From: CAYWTX01 sp964461295
Lineage (GTDB): Bacteria > Planctomycetota > Phycisphaerae > SM23-33
Direction: 5' to 3'
Assembly: GCA_964461295.1 (NCBI GenBank)
Contig: CAYWTX010000630.1
Coordinates: 1 to 14,411 of the forward strand
DNA: 14,411 bases
The translations under genes and the position numbers were made by a program. The first letter of the stretch is position 1, and the number at the start of each line of letters is the position of its first letter. The notes beneath the pieces were generated by a model that had not been told where the DNA came from, did no database searches, and was given only the letters and a program-made list of their open reading frames with translations. This document shows, in pieces, positions 1 to 6,937 of the stretch.

Positions 1-1013
1 GAGGCATCCAGCGCCGCGAGCTTCTCCTCGGTGCACCGCGGGCCCAGGGCCGCCATCTCCGACGCCAGCCGCCCGTCATCCTCGGCGAGCCGGCGCTGAG
101 CGTCGGCCAGGTCGCGCCGCAACCCGTCCAGTTCGACCAGACGCGACGTCTGCTCGGCGAGTTGGGCTTCCTCGATGCCCGTCTGGCCCAGGGCGGCGCG
201 GGCGATGTCCTTCTCGGCCGCGCCGGCCGCCGCGTCGGCCTGGGCCTGCTCGGCGCGACAGGTCTCGATGTCGTCGCGAAGCTGGGCCAGTTTCCCCGCC
301 TCGTCCCCGTGCAGCAGGTCCAGCCCCGGCCCAAACGCGTTCACGTCCCGCTCGGCCGCGTCGGCCTGTGCATGCAGATCCAGCAACTCCTCGGCGGCTT
401 GCAGCCGGGCAAGCTGTTGGCTTGCCCGCCGCGCCCGCTGCTGGCGGTCCTGGAGCGAATCCAGCCGGCCTTCCTCGTCCTGCAAGGCGCGCTGAGCGTC
501 GGCGATCTGTCCGGCGTTCATTCGCGCCGAGCGCAAGGCATCGCTCTCGATCCGCCCGTGCGACTTCTTCAGGTCCACCCAGTCCAGGTCGCGCAGGGCC
601 CGCAGATCGTACCCGCCGGCCATCTCGCGCCACAATCGCCCGGCCAGGTCGGTTTCGGTGCCCTTGTCCTCGAACAGGTCGTCGATGGTGATCGTGAAGC
701 ACTTGGCCAGGTGCTCGGGGGGCAGGTCGGGCCAATCGGCGTCGGCGCCGTCGCGCTGGCAGGTCGCGCGCCCGGCCTGCACTTCCAGCCGCAGGGCCGC
801 CCCCGCATCATCCCACTGGCCCACGACGTCGACGGGCCTGGCGCCGCTCAGCGTGCCCGGCCAGAGCAGGCCGCGAATCGCGCGGCAGCACGTCGTCTTG
901 CCCGATCCGTTGGGTCCGATGATCACGTTCAGCGTGTCGCTCAGTTCGCCCGGGTCCAGCCCGCGGTCCTCGAAGCCGGGCATGCGGCGAATGGTCAGGC
1001 GGCGCAGCTTCAT
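1..1013 (-). CDS. SbcC/YhaN/Rad50-like ATPase, N-terminal part (runs off the window)
   Basis: Translating the minus strand from the ATG at 1013 gives an uninterrupted frame to the window edge (337 codons), so the C-terminal half is missing. The N-terminus MKLRRLTIRRMPGFED, followed by a Walker A motif GPNGSGKT at residues 33-40, is typical of SMC/Rad50-type ATPases that pair with a metallophosphoesterase nuclease. From about residue 165 the sequence becomes rich in Q, E, R, A and L in heptad-like order, as expected for the start of the coiled-coil arm. The ATG overlaps the stop of the nuclease gene by four bases (ATGA, 1010-1013), implying translational coupling and a two-protein complex acting on DNA ends. 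The N-terminal style resembles Bacillus YhaN more than classical SbcC, but the Walker B and signature motifs lie outside the window, so the subfamily is not settled. Confidence 0.85.
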   Translation of the reverse strand, partial: MKLRRLTIRRMPGFEDRGLDPGELSDTLNVIIGPNGSGKTTCCRAIRGLLWPGTLSGARPVDVVGQWDDAGAALRLEVQAGRATCQRDGADADWPDLPPEHLAKCFTITIDDLFEDKGTETDLAGRLWREMAGGYDLRALRDLDWVDLKKSHGRIESDALRSARMNAGQIADAQRALQDEEGRLDSLQDRQQRARRASQQLARLQAAEELLDLHAQADAAERDVNAFGPGLDLLHGDEAGKLAQLRDDIETCRAEQAQADAAAGAAEKDIARAALGQTGIEEAQLAEQTSRLVELDGLRRDLADAQRRLAEDDGRLASEMAALGPRCTEEKLAALDA

Positions 1014-2314
1014 GCGGGCGCCTCCTTCTGCGCCAGCAGCTCCTCCAGCAGCCGCTCGCCCGCCGACAGCAGCGTCTGCCGCACGGCCGCGTCGTCCATC
1101 GCCCCAACGTCCGCCTCCAGCAAGGCGAACACCGACCCGCCGCGCCGGCGATCGATGGCCTGGCGCCCGGCGGCGAGCAGGCGCGCCAACTCCGCTGCCG
1201 GCTCGCCCTTGTCCAGCACGACCAGCCGCCGCGCCAGCAGCCCCGCCGGGTCGGGCGAGCGGGCGATGTCCTCCAGCGACAGGCTGGGGCGCGAAAGGTC
1301 GGTCACGCTTTCAATGGCGTACTCCACGCCATCCTGCCGCGGCCGCAGTTGGCGGATGCTCTCCAGCCGCGAGGCGAGTTGGCGATGCAGGCCTGACCGC
1401 CCGACCAGCGCCAGGCGGCAGACCACCGCCCGCGCCGCGCCCAGGTCGCCGCGGATGGCCGCGTGCCGGGCCGCCACGGCCGCGATCGCCGCCGAGTCAA
1501 GCTCCTCGACGCTCGTCAGCTTTTCCAGCGGCACGTCGATCTGCTCCCATCGCAGTTCGGCCAGGGGCATCGGCTCGGCCGAGGCGGCCCCCGCCGCCGT
1601 CACCGTGACCAGCCAGGGCCCGTGCGGGCCGCGCTCGTTGATGTCCAGCCCCACCGGCGAGCCGGGGTACAGCACCAGCGGCGATTGCCCGTTCATCACC
1701 GCGCCGGCGTGGATGTGCCCCAGCAGCCACGCCGCCAGCGGCTTGGCGCGAAGCTGCTCCAGGGCCACCGGCGCGTATCGTTGGTCGGTGGCGCCCAGGT
1801 CGCAGTGCAGCATCGCCACGGCGGGCGTGCGGTCCGTACCATCCTGCGGAGGGAACGTGTCCAGTGGACTTGTCGGCACGTGCGACTTCGGGAAGGACCA
1901 CCCATGGATGCGGAGTCCCGGAGACTCCTGTCCCTGGGCTTCGGGGTCCCTTCGCGGAAGAGCGATCGACTCCCACCTGCCCCCGCGTCCGAGCAAACGG
2001 AACTGGGGGACCTCGTCGGCGAGCCGCGCCAGCACCGCGTGGTCGTGGTTGCCGGCCACGGCCACCACCGGGATGCTCGCGGCCAGGAGTTTCTCGACGC
2101 CTTCCTTCAGCGGCCCGTACGCTTCGAAGAAGCGGTTGGTCTCGTCGACAACGTCGCCGGTGAGGGCGATGGCATCGACCTGCTCCCGCACGGCCGCGTC
2201 GACGATCGCCCGCCACGCCGCGGCCGGGCCGAGGCAGCGCGCGTCCAGCCCGTCCGGCAGCCGGGGCCGCCGGCCCAGGTGGATGTCGCCCGTGCAGAGG
2301 ATGCGAAAGCTCAT
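1010..2314 (-). CDS. SbcD/Mre11/YhaO-like metallophosphoesterase (DNA repair nuclease)
   Basis: This 434-residue protein has the full set of calcineurin-type phosphoesterase motifs: GDIHLG at 9-14 (D10, H12), GDVVD at 53-57 (D54), GNHDH at 88-92 (N89, H90), H170 in LHCDLG, and GHIHAG at 199-204. These residues bind the two catalytic metal ions, usually Mn2+, in the Mre11/SbcD nuclease family. The C-terminal 200 residues form the family's variable cap and partner-binding region. It is the first gene of a minus-strand operon and overlaps the ATPase gene by four bases. Together they probably form an SbcCD- or YhaNO-like end-processing nuclease in the cytoplasm. No clear ribosome-binding site precedes the ATG, but the next gene upstream is divergent and the motif begins at residue 9, so the start is well supported. 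Confidence 0.9.
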   Translation of the reverse strand: MSFRILCTGDIHLGRRPRLPDGLDARCLGPAAAWRAIVDAAVREQVDAIALTGDVVDETNRFFEAYGPLKEGVEKLLAASIPVVAVAGNHDHAVLARLADEVPQFRLLGRGGRWESIALPRRDPEAQGQESPGLRIHGWSFPKSHVPTSPLDTFPPQDGTDRTPAVAMLHCDLGATDQRYAPVALEQLRAKPLAAWLLGHIHAGAVMNGQSPLVLYPGSPVGLDINERGPHGPWLVTVTAAGAASAEPMPLAELRWEQIDVPLEKLTSVEELDSAAIAAVAARHAAIRGDLGAARAVVCRLALVGRSGLHRQLASRLESIRQLRPRQDGVEYAIESVTDLSRPSLSLEDIARSPDPAGLLARRLVVLDKGEPAAELARLLAAGRQAIDRRRGGSVFALLEADVGAMDDAAVRQTLLSAGERLLEELLAQKEAPA

Positions 2315-2362
2315 GGCGCCGCCGGAAGTTCGATGGTCCCGTTCCGCGTCAACGCGGTTCGG

Positions 2363-2390
2363 ATTCTATCCGGGGCGGGGGAATTGGCAA
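2363..2390 (-). promoter_or_regulatory. Predicted sigma70-like promoter for the nuclease/ATPase operon
   Basis: On the minus strand TTGCCA (2390-2385) is followed by a 16-base spacer and TAGAAT (2368-2363). Transcription would start near 2356, leaving a leader of about 40 bases before the ATG at 2314. A small inverted repeat CCGCGTCAACGCGG (2344-2357) sits at the predicted start point and could be a regulator site or a leader hairpin. Predicted by eye only. Confidence 0.5.
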
Positions 2391-2407
2391 GAACAGAGTT
2401 TCCCGTG

Positions 2408-2435
2408 TTGACTCTGTCTAAGACAATGGTATAGT
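2408..2435 (+). promoter_or_regulatory. Predicted sigma70-like promoter of the nucleotidyltransferase unit
   Basis: TTGACT (2408-2413), a 16-base spacer and TATAGT (2430-2435) give a close match to the sigma70 consensus. The start point would fall near 2442, only about six bases ahead of the ATG at 2448, so the message would be leaderless or nearly so. The lack of any Shine-Dalgarno sequence in front of 2448 agrees with this. The -10 box lies inside a perfect palindrome. Confidence 0.6.
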
Positions 2436-2446
2436 GAAACTATACC
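2428..2446. promoter_or_regulatory. 19-bp perfect palindrome, probable operator
   Basis: GGTATAGTGAAACTATACC has two perfect 8-base arms around a GAA centre. It covers the -10 box and the likely transcription start and ends one base before the ATG of the nucleotidyltransferase gene. Its AT-rich arms stand out from the GC-rich surroundings. A protein bound here would block RNA polymerase directly, as in self-repressed toxin-antitoxin operons. The winged-helix protein encoded by the second gene is the natural candidate binder (inference). Confidence 0.65.
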
Positions 2447-2447
2447 A

Positions 2448-3008
2448 ATGCCGAATCCCCAAACAGCCCGACTGCTGAAGGCCCTGCAATTGCTGGGTGA
2501 TCTCCTGGACTGGCCACGCGAAGTCGAGGTGCTCCTGGTGGGCGGGTTCGCCGGAGTCATCACGGGTGTGCTGCCCTCCGAGCGGACGACGGCGGACTGC
2601 GACGTGGCGAAGCTCGACCCGGCGGAGGCGACAAATGCCGTCAAGGAAGCGGCCGCTGAGGTGGCGAGGAAACTGGGATTGCGGGACGATTGGTTCAGCG
2701 ACCAGGTTGCACACCTCAATGTGCTGCCCGATGCATGGCGTTCGCGCAGGCGGGCCGTGGGCCGGTTTGGGAAACTGCACGTCTACGCGGTCGGGCGGCT
2801 GGACCTGCTGGCGATGAAGGTGTTTGCGCATCGTCGCCTGGACAGAATGGACCTCGACCACATGCAGATGAGCGCGGACGAAGCGGATTTTGTCAGGAAA
2901 TACCTGCGGATGCTCAAGGTGCCAAGCAGGAAGGTAGATCTCGACCAGGTGCAAGGCGCAGAGCGGTATCTGAAAGAACTGGAGGAGGACCGTGAAACTC
3001 CCCCTTGA
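2448..3008 (+). CDS. DUF6036/AbiEii-like nucleotidyltransferase-fold protein
   Basis: The 186-residue product has the hallmarks of a minimal nucleotidyltransferase fold: G32-G33 in VLLVGGFAG, then R46-T47-T48-A-D50-C-D52, where the two acidic residues would bind metal. Further on comes DLLAMKVFAHRRLDRMDLDHM (about residues 118-138), a helical block typical of DUF6036 and AbiEii-related proteins, in which the lysine commonly contacts nucleotide. Members of this broad group include toxins of type IV AbiE systems that nucleotidylate RNA, but many are uncharacterised. The start at 2448 follows directly on a promoter and palindrome and has no Shine-Dalgarno, suggesting leaderless translation. The stop overlaps the next gene by 17 bases, so the two form a tight operon. 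The enzymatic role and toxicity are inferred. It could also be an antibiotic-nucleotidyltransferase relative of unknown substrate. Confidence 0.75.
   Translation: MPNPQTARLLKALQLLGDLLDWPREVEVLLVGGFAGVITGVLPSERTTADCDVAKLDPAEATNAVKEAAAEVARKLGLRDDWFSDQVAHLNVLPDAWRSRRRAVGRFGKLHVYAVGRLDLLAMKVFAHRRLDRMDLDHMQMSADEADFVRKYLRMLKVPSRKVDLDQVQGAERYLKELEEDRETPP
2981..2988 (+). promoter_or_regulatory. Strong Shine-Dalgarno that sets the GTG start of the second gene
   Basis: GGAGGAGG lies three bases before the GTG at 2992, inside the end of the nucleotidyltransferase gene. The upstream GGAGG core has six bases of spacing. It supports the GTG as the true start and independent, efficient initiation for the second gene, in contrast to the site-less first gene. 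Confidence 0.65.
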
Positions 3009-3729
3009 TACAACCATAAGCATTCCCTCTTGCTGGGTGCGAGTGGGGGTCCTTTTTAATGTTCGCCCGGTCGCTAGCACTCCCGACTTGGAGCAGTTGC
3101 TCATCAACACGGCCCGCCAGGTATCGCATAACGCACGGTTGCTGGATGCGGCGGTGAGTTGGTTGGCGCAGTACGGCCTGCTGGTGGCAAGGCACCGACT
3201 AGCGTCAAAAATCGTATCACAAGAACGCAAAGTCCGCGCCGCGATGGGTCTATTCCTGGATGCCGCTCGTGGACAAGGCGAAGGGACGGCCGTGGATGCC
3301 GTGATTGATGCCTGCGAACCTGCTGAAGTCGGGCAACCTCTGTTCGACTTTGACCGGAAGACACCGTCCCTGGCGCGGTTTGCACGCGAACAGGCCTCTT
3401 CCGTTGCTCTCCGCTGGAACCTGTGGACCGATGTGGAAATCCGCCCGAAGATCATCCGCCCGCCCGGATGGGTCTTCGGCGCTAACCCATCCTTCCGCAC
3501 GCGAGCGATCCTGGGCGGCGGCCTGCGGGCGTCGGCCCTGGCCTGCCTGGAATGGGACGCGTCCCAGGGCGCTTCAGAGGCCGAGTTGGCCCGGCTGTGC
3601 CGCGTCACTCGCAAGGCCATGCACGAGGCGCTGGATCACTTGGAATTCTGCCAACTCATCCAGCGCACCCGCGTCGGGCGGTGCTACTTGGTGAAGCTGG
3701 TTCGCCGGTCGGACAGAGCGGCTGTGTGA
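2992..3729 (+). CDS. Winged-helix protein of unknown function, partner of the nucleotidyltransferase
   Basis: I do not recognise the full-length family of this 245-residue protein. Residues about 190-238 read as a winged helix: SEAELARLCRVTRKAMHEAL as the helix-turn-helix, then DHLEFCQLIQRTRVGRCYLVKL as the third helix and wing, similar to MarR-type domains. The N-terminal half is alpha-helical and contains LLINTARQVSHNARLLDAAV (about residues 36-55). There is no signal peptide or membrane segment, so it should be cytoplasmic. It starts 17 bases inside the preceding gene with a strong Shine-Dalgarno. The likely job, by analogy with AbiEi-type antitoxins, is to bind the palindrome ahead of the operon and control or neutralise the nucleotidyltransferase. 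Gene order is the reverse of AbiE, where the regulator comes first. This role is inference. Confidence 0.6.
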   Translation: MKLPLDTTISIPSCWVRVGVLFNVRPVASTPDLEQLLINTARQVSHNARLLDAAVSWLAQYGLLVARHRLASKIVSQERKVRAAMGLFLDAARGQGEGTAVDAVIDACEPAEVGQPLFDFDRKTPSLARFAREQASSVALRWNLWTDVEIRPKIIRPPGWVFGANPSFRTRAILGGGLRASALACLEWDASQGASEAELARLCRVTRKAMHEALDHLEFCQLIQRTRVGRCYLVKLVRRSDRAAV

Positions 3730-3921
3730 GCGGCGGCAGAACTCGCGTACGTTCGCCTCGGCAGCGCCGGTGCGAGCCGGGAAACACCCGAGTACGAGGG
3801 CGAGTGCGATTTCCCTCTTGAGTCGTGATTGTGATCGTGATGGGAGCGGCCGTTTCTTCTCCTTGCCCCCGTCGCGGGTATGGTACTGTCCCGAGCGCCT
3901 ATGACCGTGCGGGAAGAAGAC

Positions 3922-5799
3922 ATGTCGAACGCCGCGGGCATGGCGGTCCAGCCGGCCGCGGTTGCCGACGCCGGCGCGATGCTGGCCGGCGACTGCGCGC
4001 GGCTTGGCGCGTCGGCCGGGGCGCTGCTCAGCGTGAACGCGTCCGGCGCCGTTTCCATCGTTGCGGTACACCCCAGGCCGGGAGAGAGCCAGCCGCCGCC
4101 GCGGTGGTTGCAGATCGCGGTGCGATCGGCGGGATGCGGAGCGACGGCGCGCGGAGCAAGCTCCGCCGCCAACCAGGACGCCCACACGTGCGTCGACCTG
4201 CCCGACTCCGACTCGCTGTACGGACAATCCTCCGCGCGGCGTGTGATTCTTCTATCGCTGCCGACATCCCCCGGCGGCTTGCCCGGCGGCGCGGTTGCTT
4301 CCGCGCGCGGCGCCGTCGCTTTCGTCACCGAAGGCGAGGTCCGCGACTTCCTGGCCCGCTGGGCGAACCTGCGCGTCTCCGCGCCGGCGGGCGAACTGTA
4401 CGCCCTGCACGCCGCCTCGCCCGCTCGCCGCCTGCCGCAAGGGCGGCTGGCGGAGGCCATGGCGGTCCTGGCGGCCGTCAACGAGCACGAGCGGTTCCTG
4501 CCGGCGGCGATGGCGTTCTGCAACGAGTTGGCCGGGCGGCTTGGGTGCGAGCGAGTGAGCCTGGGTTTCGCCGACGAGCGGTACGTGCGGCTGCGGGCGA
4601 TGAGCCACGTGGAGCGGTTCGTCCGGCGCATGGAACTGGTGGGGCGGATCGAGGCGGCCATGGAGGAGTGCCAGGATCAGGACACGGAAGTGTCCTGGCC
4701 GGCGGGGACGGGCGAGGCGCTGGTATGCCGCGCGGCGGGGGAGTTGGCGACGCACGCGGGCGGAGTGGCGGTGCTGAGCCTGCCGCTGCGGCGCCGCGGC
4801 GAGGCGAGGGCGGTGGCGACGCTGGAGCGTTCGGCGGCGTGGACGACGGAGGAAGCCGAGTCGCTGCGCCTGGCGTGCGACCTGTGCGGCACGCGGCTGA
4901 TGGAACTGGAGCGGCGGGACCGCTGGGTGGGCGCGCGGGCGGCGTCTGCCGTGCGGCGCGCGGCCGGGGCCGTGGTCGGGCCCCGGCACACGTGGGCGAA
5001 GCTGGCGGCGGCGGCCTTGCTGGCGGGCGCGCTGTACGCCGTCCTGGGAATCACCCAAGACCGCATCGAGGCGCCGTTCGCCTTCCAGGCGGCGCGGCAG
5101 CAGGTGGTGGCCGCGCCCTACGACGCACAAGTCGAGGCCGTGCTGGTCTCCGCCGGCGACAAGGTGGCCGAGGGGCAGGTGCTGGCGCGTCTGAGAACCC
5201 TTCGGCTCAGGCGGGAACTGAACGCCAAGCGGCTGGAAGCGTTCGAGGCCGGCAAGCAGGCGGACGCCGCCCGGGCCGAAAAGAACTGGGCCGAGGCCCA
5301 GATGGCCGCGGCGAAGGCCCGCCAGGCGGCCGAACAGATCGCCCTGTTGGAGGAGAAGGTGGAGCAGGCGGCCGTGCGGGCAACGATCGCCGGCACGGTG
5401 GTGGTGGACAAAATGGAAGGCCTGGCCGGGGCGACGGTGGAGAAGGGGGCGGTGATGTTCGAGGTGGCGCCCCTGGAGGAACTGCGGGCCGAGCTGCGCG
5501 TGGACGAGCGGCGGGTGGGCGATCTGCTGGGCGCGATGCGGGCCGGCGAGGTCCGCGGGGAACTTGCCGCCGCGTCGTACCCCGACGTGAAGCTGCCCTT
5601 CGTGGCCGACCGCCTGCACCCCATCGGCCAGGACGACGGCGGGCGGACGGTGTTCCCCCTCCGCGTGCGGCTGCTGGAGCGGCGCGACTGGATGCGTCCG
5701 GGCATGGCCGGCGTGGCGCATGTGCCGCTGGCGCGGAAGTCGTACGCGGCGCTGTGGGCGCAGCGCCTCGAGCGGTGGATGAAGTGGAACGGGTTCTGA
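3922..5799 (+). CDS. GAF-fused HlyD-type periplasmic adaptor (membrane fusion protein)
   Basis: From the ATG at 3922 the protein has 625 residues. Residues 1-175 have no clear family. About 186-335 resemble a GAF domain (NEHERFLPAAMAFCNELAGR at its start, then a strand-rich core). Residues 360-377 form one transmembrane helix (KLAAAALLAGALYAVLGI). The rest is a membrane fusion protein: first lipoyl half from about 396 (VVAAPYDAQVEAVLVSAGDK), a coiled-coil hairpin at about 429-483, second lipoyl half (ATIAGTVVVDK) and a beta-barrel end. It should sit in the inner membrane with GAF in the cytoplasm and adaptor in the periplasm, bridging to the TolC protein at 12301. In-frame ATGs exist at 3880 and 3901. 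I prefer 3922 because GGGAAGAAGA precedes it, but 3901 is nearly as good. Domain calls are firm for HlyD, moderate for GAF. Confidence 0.85.
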   Translation: MSNAAGMAVQPAAVADAGAMLAGDCARLGASAGALLSVNASGAVSIVAVHPRPGESQPPPRWLQIAVRSAGCGATARGASSAANQDAHTCVDLPDSDSLYGQSSARRVILLSLPTSPGGLPGGAVASARGAVAFVTEGEVRDFLARWANLRVSAPAGELYALHAASPARRLPQGRLAEAMAVLAAVNEHERFLPAAMAFCNELAGRLGCERVSLGFADERYVRLRAMSHVERFVRRMELVGRIEAAMEECQDQDTEVSWPAGTGEALVCRAAGELATHAGGVAVLSLPLRRRGEARAVATLERSAAWTTEEAESLRLACDLCGTRLMELERRDRWVGARAASAVRRAAGAVVGPRHTWAKLAAAALLAGALYAVLGITQDRIEAPFAFQAARQQVVAAPYDAQVEAVLVSAGDKVAEGQVLARLRTLRLRRELNAKRLEAFEAGKQADAARAEKNWAEAQMAAAKARQAAEQIALLEEKVEQAAVRATIAGTVVVDKMEGLAGATVEKGAVMFEVAPLEELRAELRVDERRVGDLLGAMRAGEVRGELAAASYPDVKLPFVADRLHPIGQDDGGRTVFPLRVRLLERRDWMRPGMAGVAHVPLARKSYAALWAQRLERWMKWNGF

Positions 5800-5811
5800 G
5801 GGCGACGAGTG

Positions 5812-5837
5812 ACCAATCGTCCCCTTCGGGGACTGGT
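5812..5837. terminator. Hairpin between convergent genes, possible terminator without T-tract
   Basis: GTCCCC-TTC-GGGGAC (5819-5833) forms a six-base-pair stem. It is extended by ACCA (5812-5815) with TGGT (5834-5837) across a three-base bulge. It lies just after the stop of the HlyD gene and before the 3' end of the minus-strand membrane-protein gene, a natural place for a two-way terminator. There is no run of T, so termination is not certain. The hairpin and its right flank resemble the one at 12176-12194 and may be a dispersed repeat. Confidence 0.45.
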
Positions 5838-5887
5838 GGGAACGCAGGGCCATGCAAGGTGCGCTGCGCCGGCGCGCCGTCACGGAC

Positions 5888-6592
5888 CTACCGCCCGCCG
5901 GCCTGGACACGCTGGAGGTCCACCACCCAGGGCGGGGTCTCAGCCAGGTAATCTTGCAGGGCCTTGGCGCGAGTGAAGTAGTACAGCGCGTTGAGTCCCT
6001 GGAAGATCAGCGTGCCGACAATCAGCCCGCCGTACACCGCCGCCGTCAGCATTTTGTGCAGGTTGCCGATGTTCCCCAGGACATTCCGCGTCATCGGCTC
6101 CTTCCGCATCACTTCGTCGTAGGGGTTGGGTCCCAGCAGGGCCGCGCCGATCATCCACGCCGCGTACGCCGCCACCAGCCCCAGCAGCGCCAGTTGGTTC
6201 CAGCCCAGCACGGCCGGGGCACGCGGGTTGAGTTGCTGGAGCAGTCTTCGGCCGCGGAACTCGTTCCACGAGATGGCTCCCAGTCCGACGGCCATGATGA
6301 CGCCGAGCCAGTCGAATTCGCGGAAGATCGCGGCCGCCACCGCAAACAGCAGCGAGACGCCGCCAAACACGCCGATGCAGATCGCGTTGAACAGTGCGAC
6401 CTTGGCGGCGGAGCGGAGTTTCCTGGATTGCAGGGCGGCCAGGGCCAGGGCCTGCATGTGCCCGGGCGTGAGGGGTCCGTCCGGCGTGGCCGGGGTGACT
6501 GCGGGCGGCCCTGCCGGGGCCGGCAGCGGGGGCGCCGGCACGTCGGGCGGCATGAGCGGCATCGTTGGCGGCTGGATGGTCGTTACGGTCAT
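5888..6592 (-). CDS. Proline-rich, four-helix membrane protein of unknown function
   Basis: The 234-residue product is not one I can name. Residues 1-43 are very rich in proline and alanine and probably disordered in the cytoplasm. Then come four hydrophobic stretches: about 66-90, 95-109, 133-153 and 180-203, separated by short charged loops such as RGRRLLQQLNPRAP (113-126). A charged C-terminal tail follows. The segregation of hydrophobic and charged blocks supports this strand as coding; the opposite strand reads as an arginine/glutamine-rich open frame with no such pattern. It lies convergent to the HlyD gene and divergent from the M50 peptidase gene, so it has its own promoter, which I could not place with confidence. 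Its position inside the export locus hints at an accessory membrane role, with no direct proof. Confidence 0.68.
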   Translation of the reverse strand: MTVTTIQPPTMPLMPPDVPAPPLPAPAGPPAVTPATPDGPLTPGHMQALALAALQSRKLRSAAKVALFNAICIGVFGGVSLLFAVAAAIFREFDWLGVIMAVGLGAISWNEFRGRRLLQQLNPRAPAVLGWNQLALLGLVAAYAAWMIGAALLGPNPYDEVMRKEPMTRNVLGNIGNLHKMLTAAVYGGLIVGTLIFQGLNALYYFTRAKALQDYLAETPPWVVDLQRVQAGGR

Positions 6593-6660
6593 GGCGGCAC
6601 ATTGGGCTTATCGGCAGACTGGGTCGGGCGGTTTCGGAGCCGGGGCTTCCGATTGTCCCG

Positions 6661-6683
6661 ACAGCGGGCGGTTTTGCCGCTGT
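6661..6683. repeat. Inverted repeat upstream of the minus-strand membrane-protein gene
   Basis: ACAGCGG (6661-6667) and CCGCTGT (6677-6683) are perfect seven-base arms around nine bases. It falls in the divergent region, about 70 bases ahead of the minus-strand ATG, where an operator or an early-transcript hairpin could sit. No function can be assigned from sequence. Confidence 0.3.
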
Positions 6684-6754
6684 TGCGGCGCCGGAAACGG
6701 GGAACGGCGATACGTGACGAGGGGAACGCCAAGATGCCCCGGCCACGCCGGGCC

Positions 6755-6898
6755 GGGGCTTGGACCGGAGGCGGGGCCGGGGCTTGGAGGGGAGGCGGGG
6801 TCGGGACAGCGAGAACGCGCCGGGCCGGGGCTTGGAGGGGAGACGGGGCCGGGACAGCGAGAACGCGCCGGACCGGGGCTTGGAGGGGAGGCGCTTGG
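6755..6898. repeat. 24-bp modular tandem repeat, order A-A-B-A-B-A
   Basis: Six 24-base modules fill 6755-6898. Module A begins GGGGCTTGGA and occurs at 6755, 6779, 6827 and 6875. Module B begins GGGACAGCGAGAACGCGCC and occurs at 6803 and 6851. The A-B pair makes a 48-base unit present twice with few changes. Because 24 is a multiple of three, a frame in phase with the downstream M50 gene stays open through the array, reading repeated R/G/A/W-rich peptides. I see no gene in 6593-6937 apart from this possible N-terminal extension. The array ends at the predicted -35 box of the M50 gene. Confidence 0.8.
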
Positions 6899-6924
6899 AG
6901 CAAGGGGAGGGGGGGCGGTACAAT
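6895..6924 (+). promoter_or_regulatory. Possible promoter of the M50 peptidase gene
   Basis: TTGGAG (6895-6900), an 18-base G-rich spacer and TACAAT (6919-6924). The -10 box is good and the -35 box is moderate. Transcription would begin near 6931, just ahead of the proposed TTG start at 6938. If the longer ATG start at 6734 is used instead, this element cannot be the main promoter. Confidence 0.4.
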
Positions 6925-6937
6925 CCGTCGCAGCCCT

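Noticed and set aside
162..2411. Long plus-strand open frame of about 749 codons
   Set aside because: It lies opposite the nuclease and ATPase genes, whose motifs are clear. The product is low-complexity and rich in S, R, A and P, typical of a GC-rich antisense shadow.
3570..3640. HEPN-like R-x6-H motif in the protein encoded at 2992-3729
   Set aside because: The residues fall inside the helix-turn-helix of an evident winged-helix domain, so a HEPN nuclease reading is not supported.
3823..3840. Three hexamers TCGTGA, TTGTGA, TCGTGA before the HlyD gene
   Set aside because: Too short and imperfect to claim as a functional repeat or binding site. The remaining gap 3730-3921 shows nothing else convincing beyond a weak TTGCCC / TACTGT pair (3863-3889).
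4252..5910. Minus-strand open frame of about 552 codons
   Set aside because: It is antisense to the HlyD gene and rich in R, H, P and Q with no hydrophobic or motif structure.
5852..6730. Upstream extension of the M50 open frame
   Set aside because: The frame is open from 5852, but 5888-6592 is occupied by the minus-strand four-helix protein, and the plus-strand translation there has no domain character.
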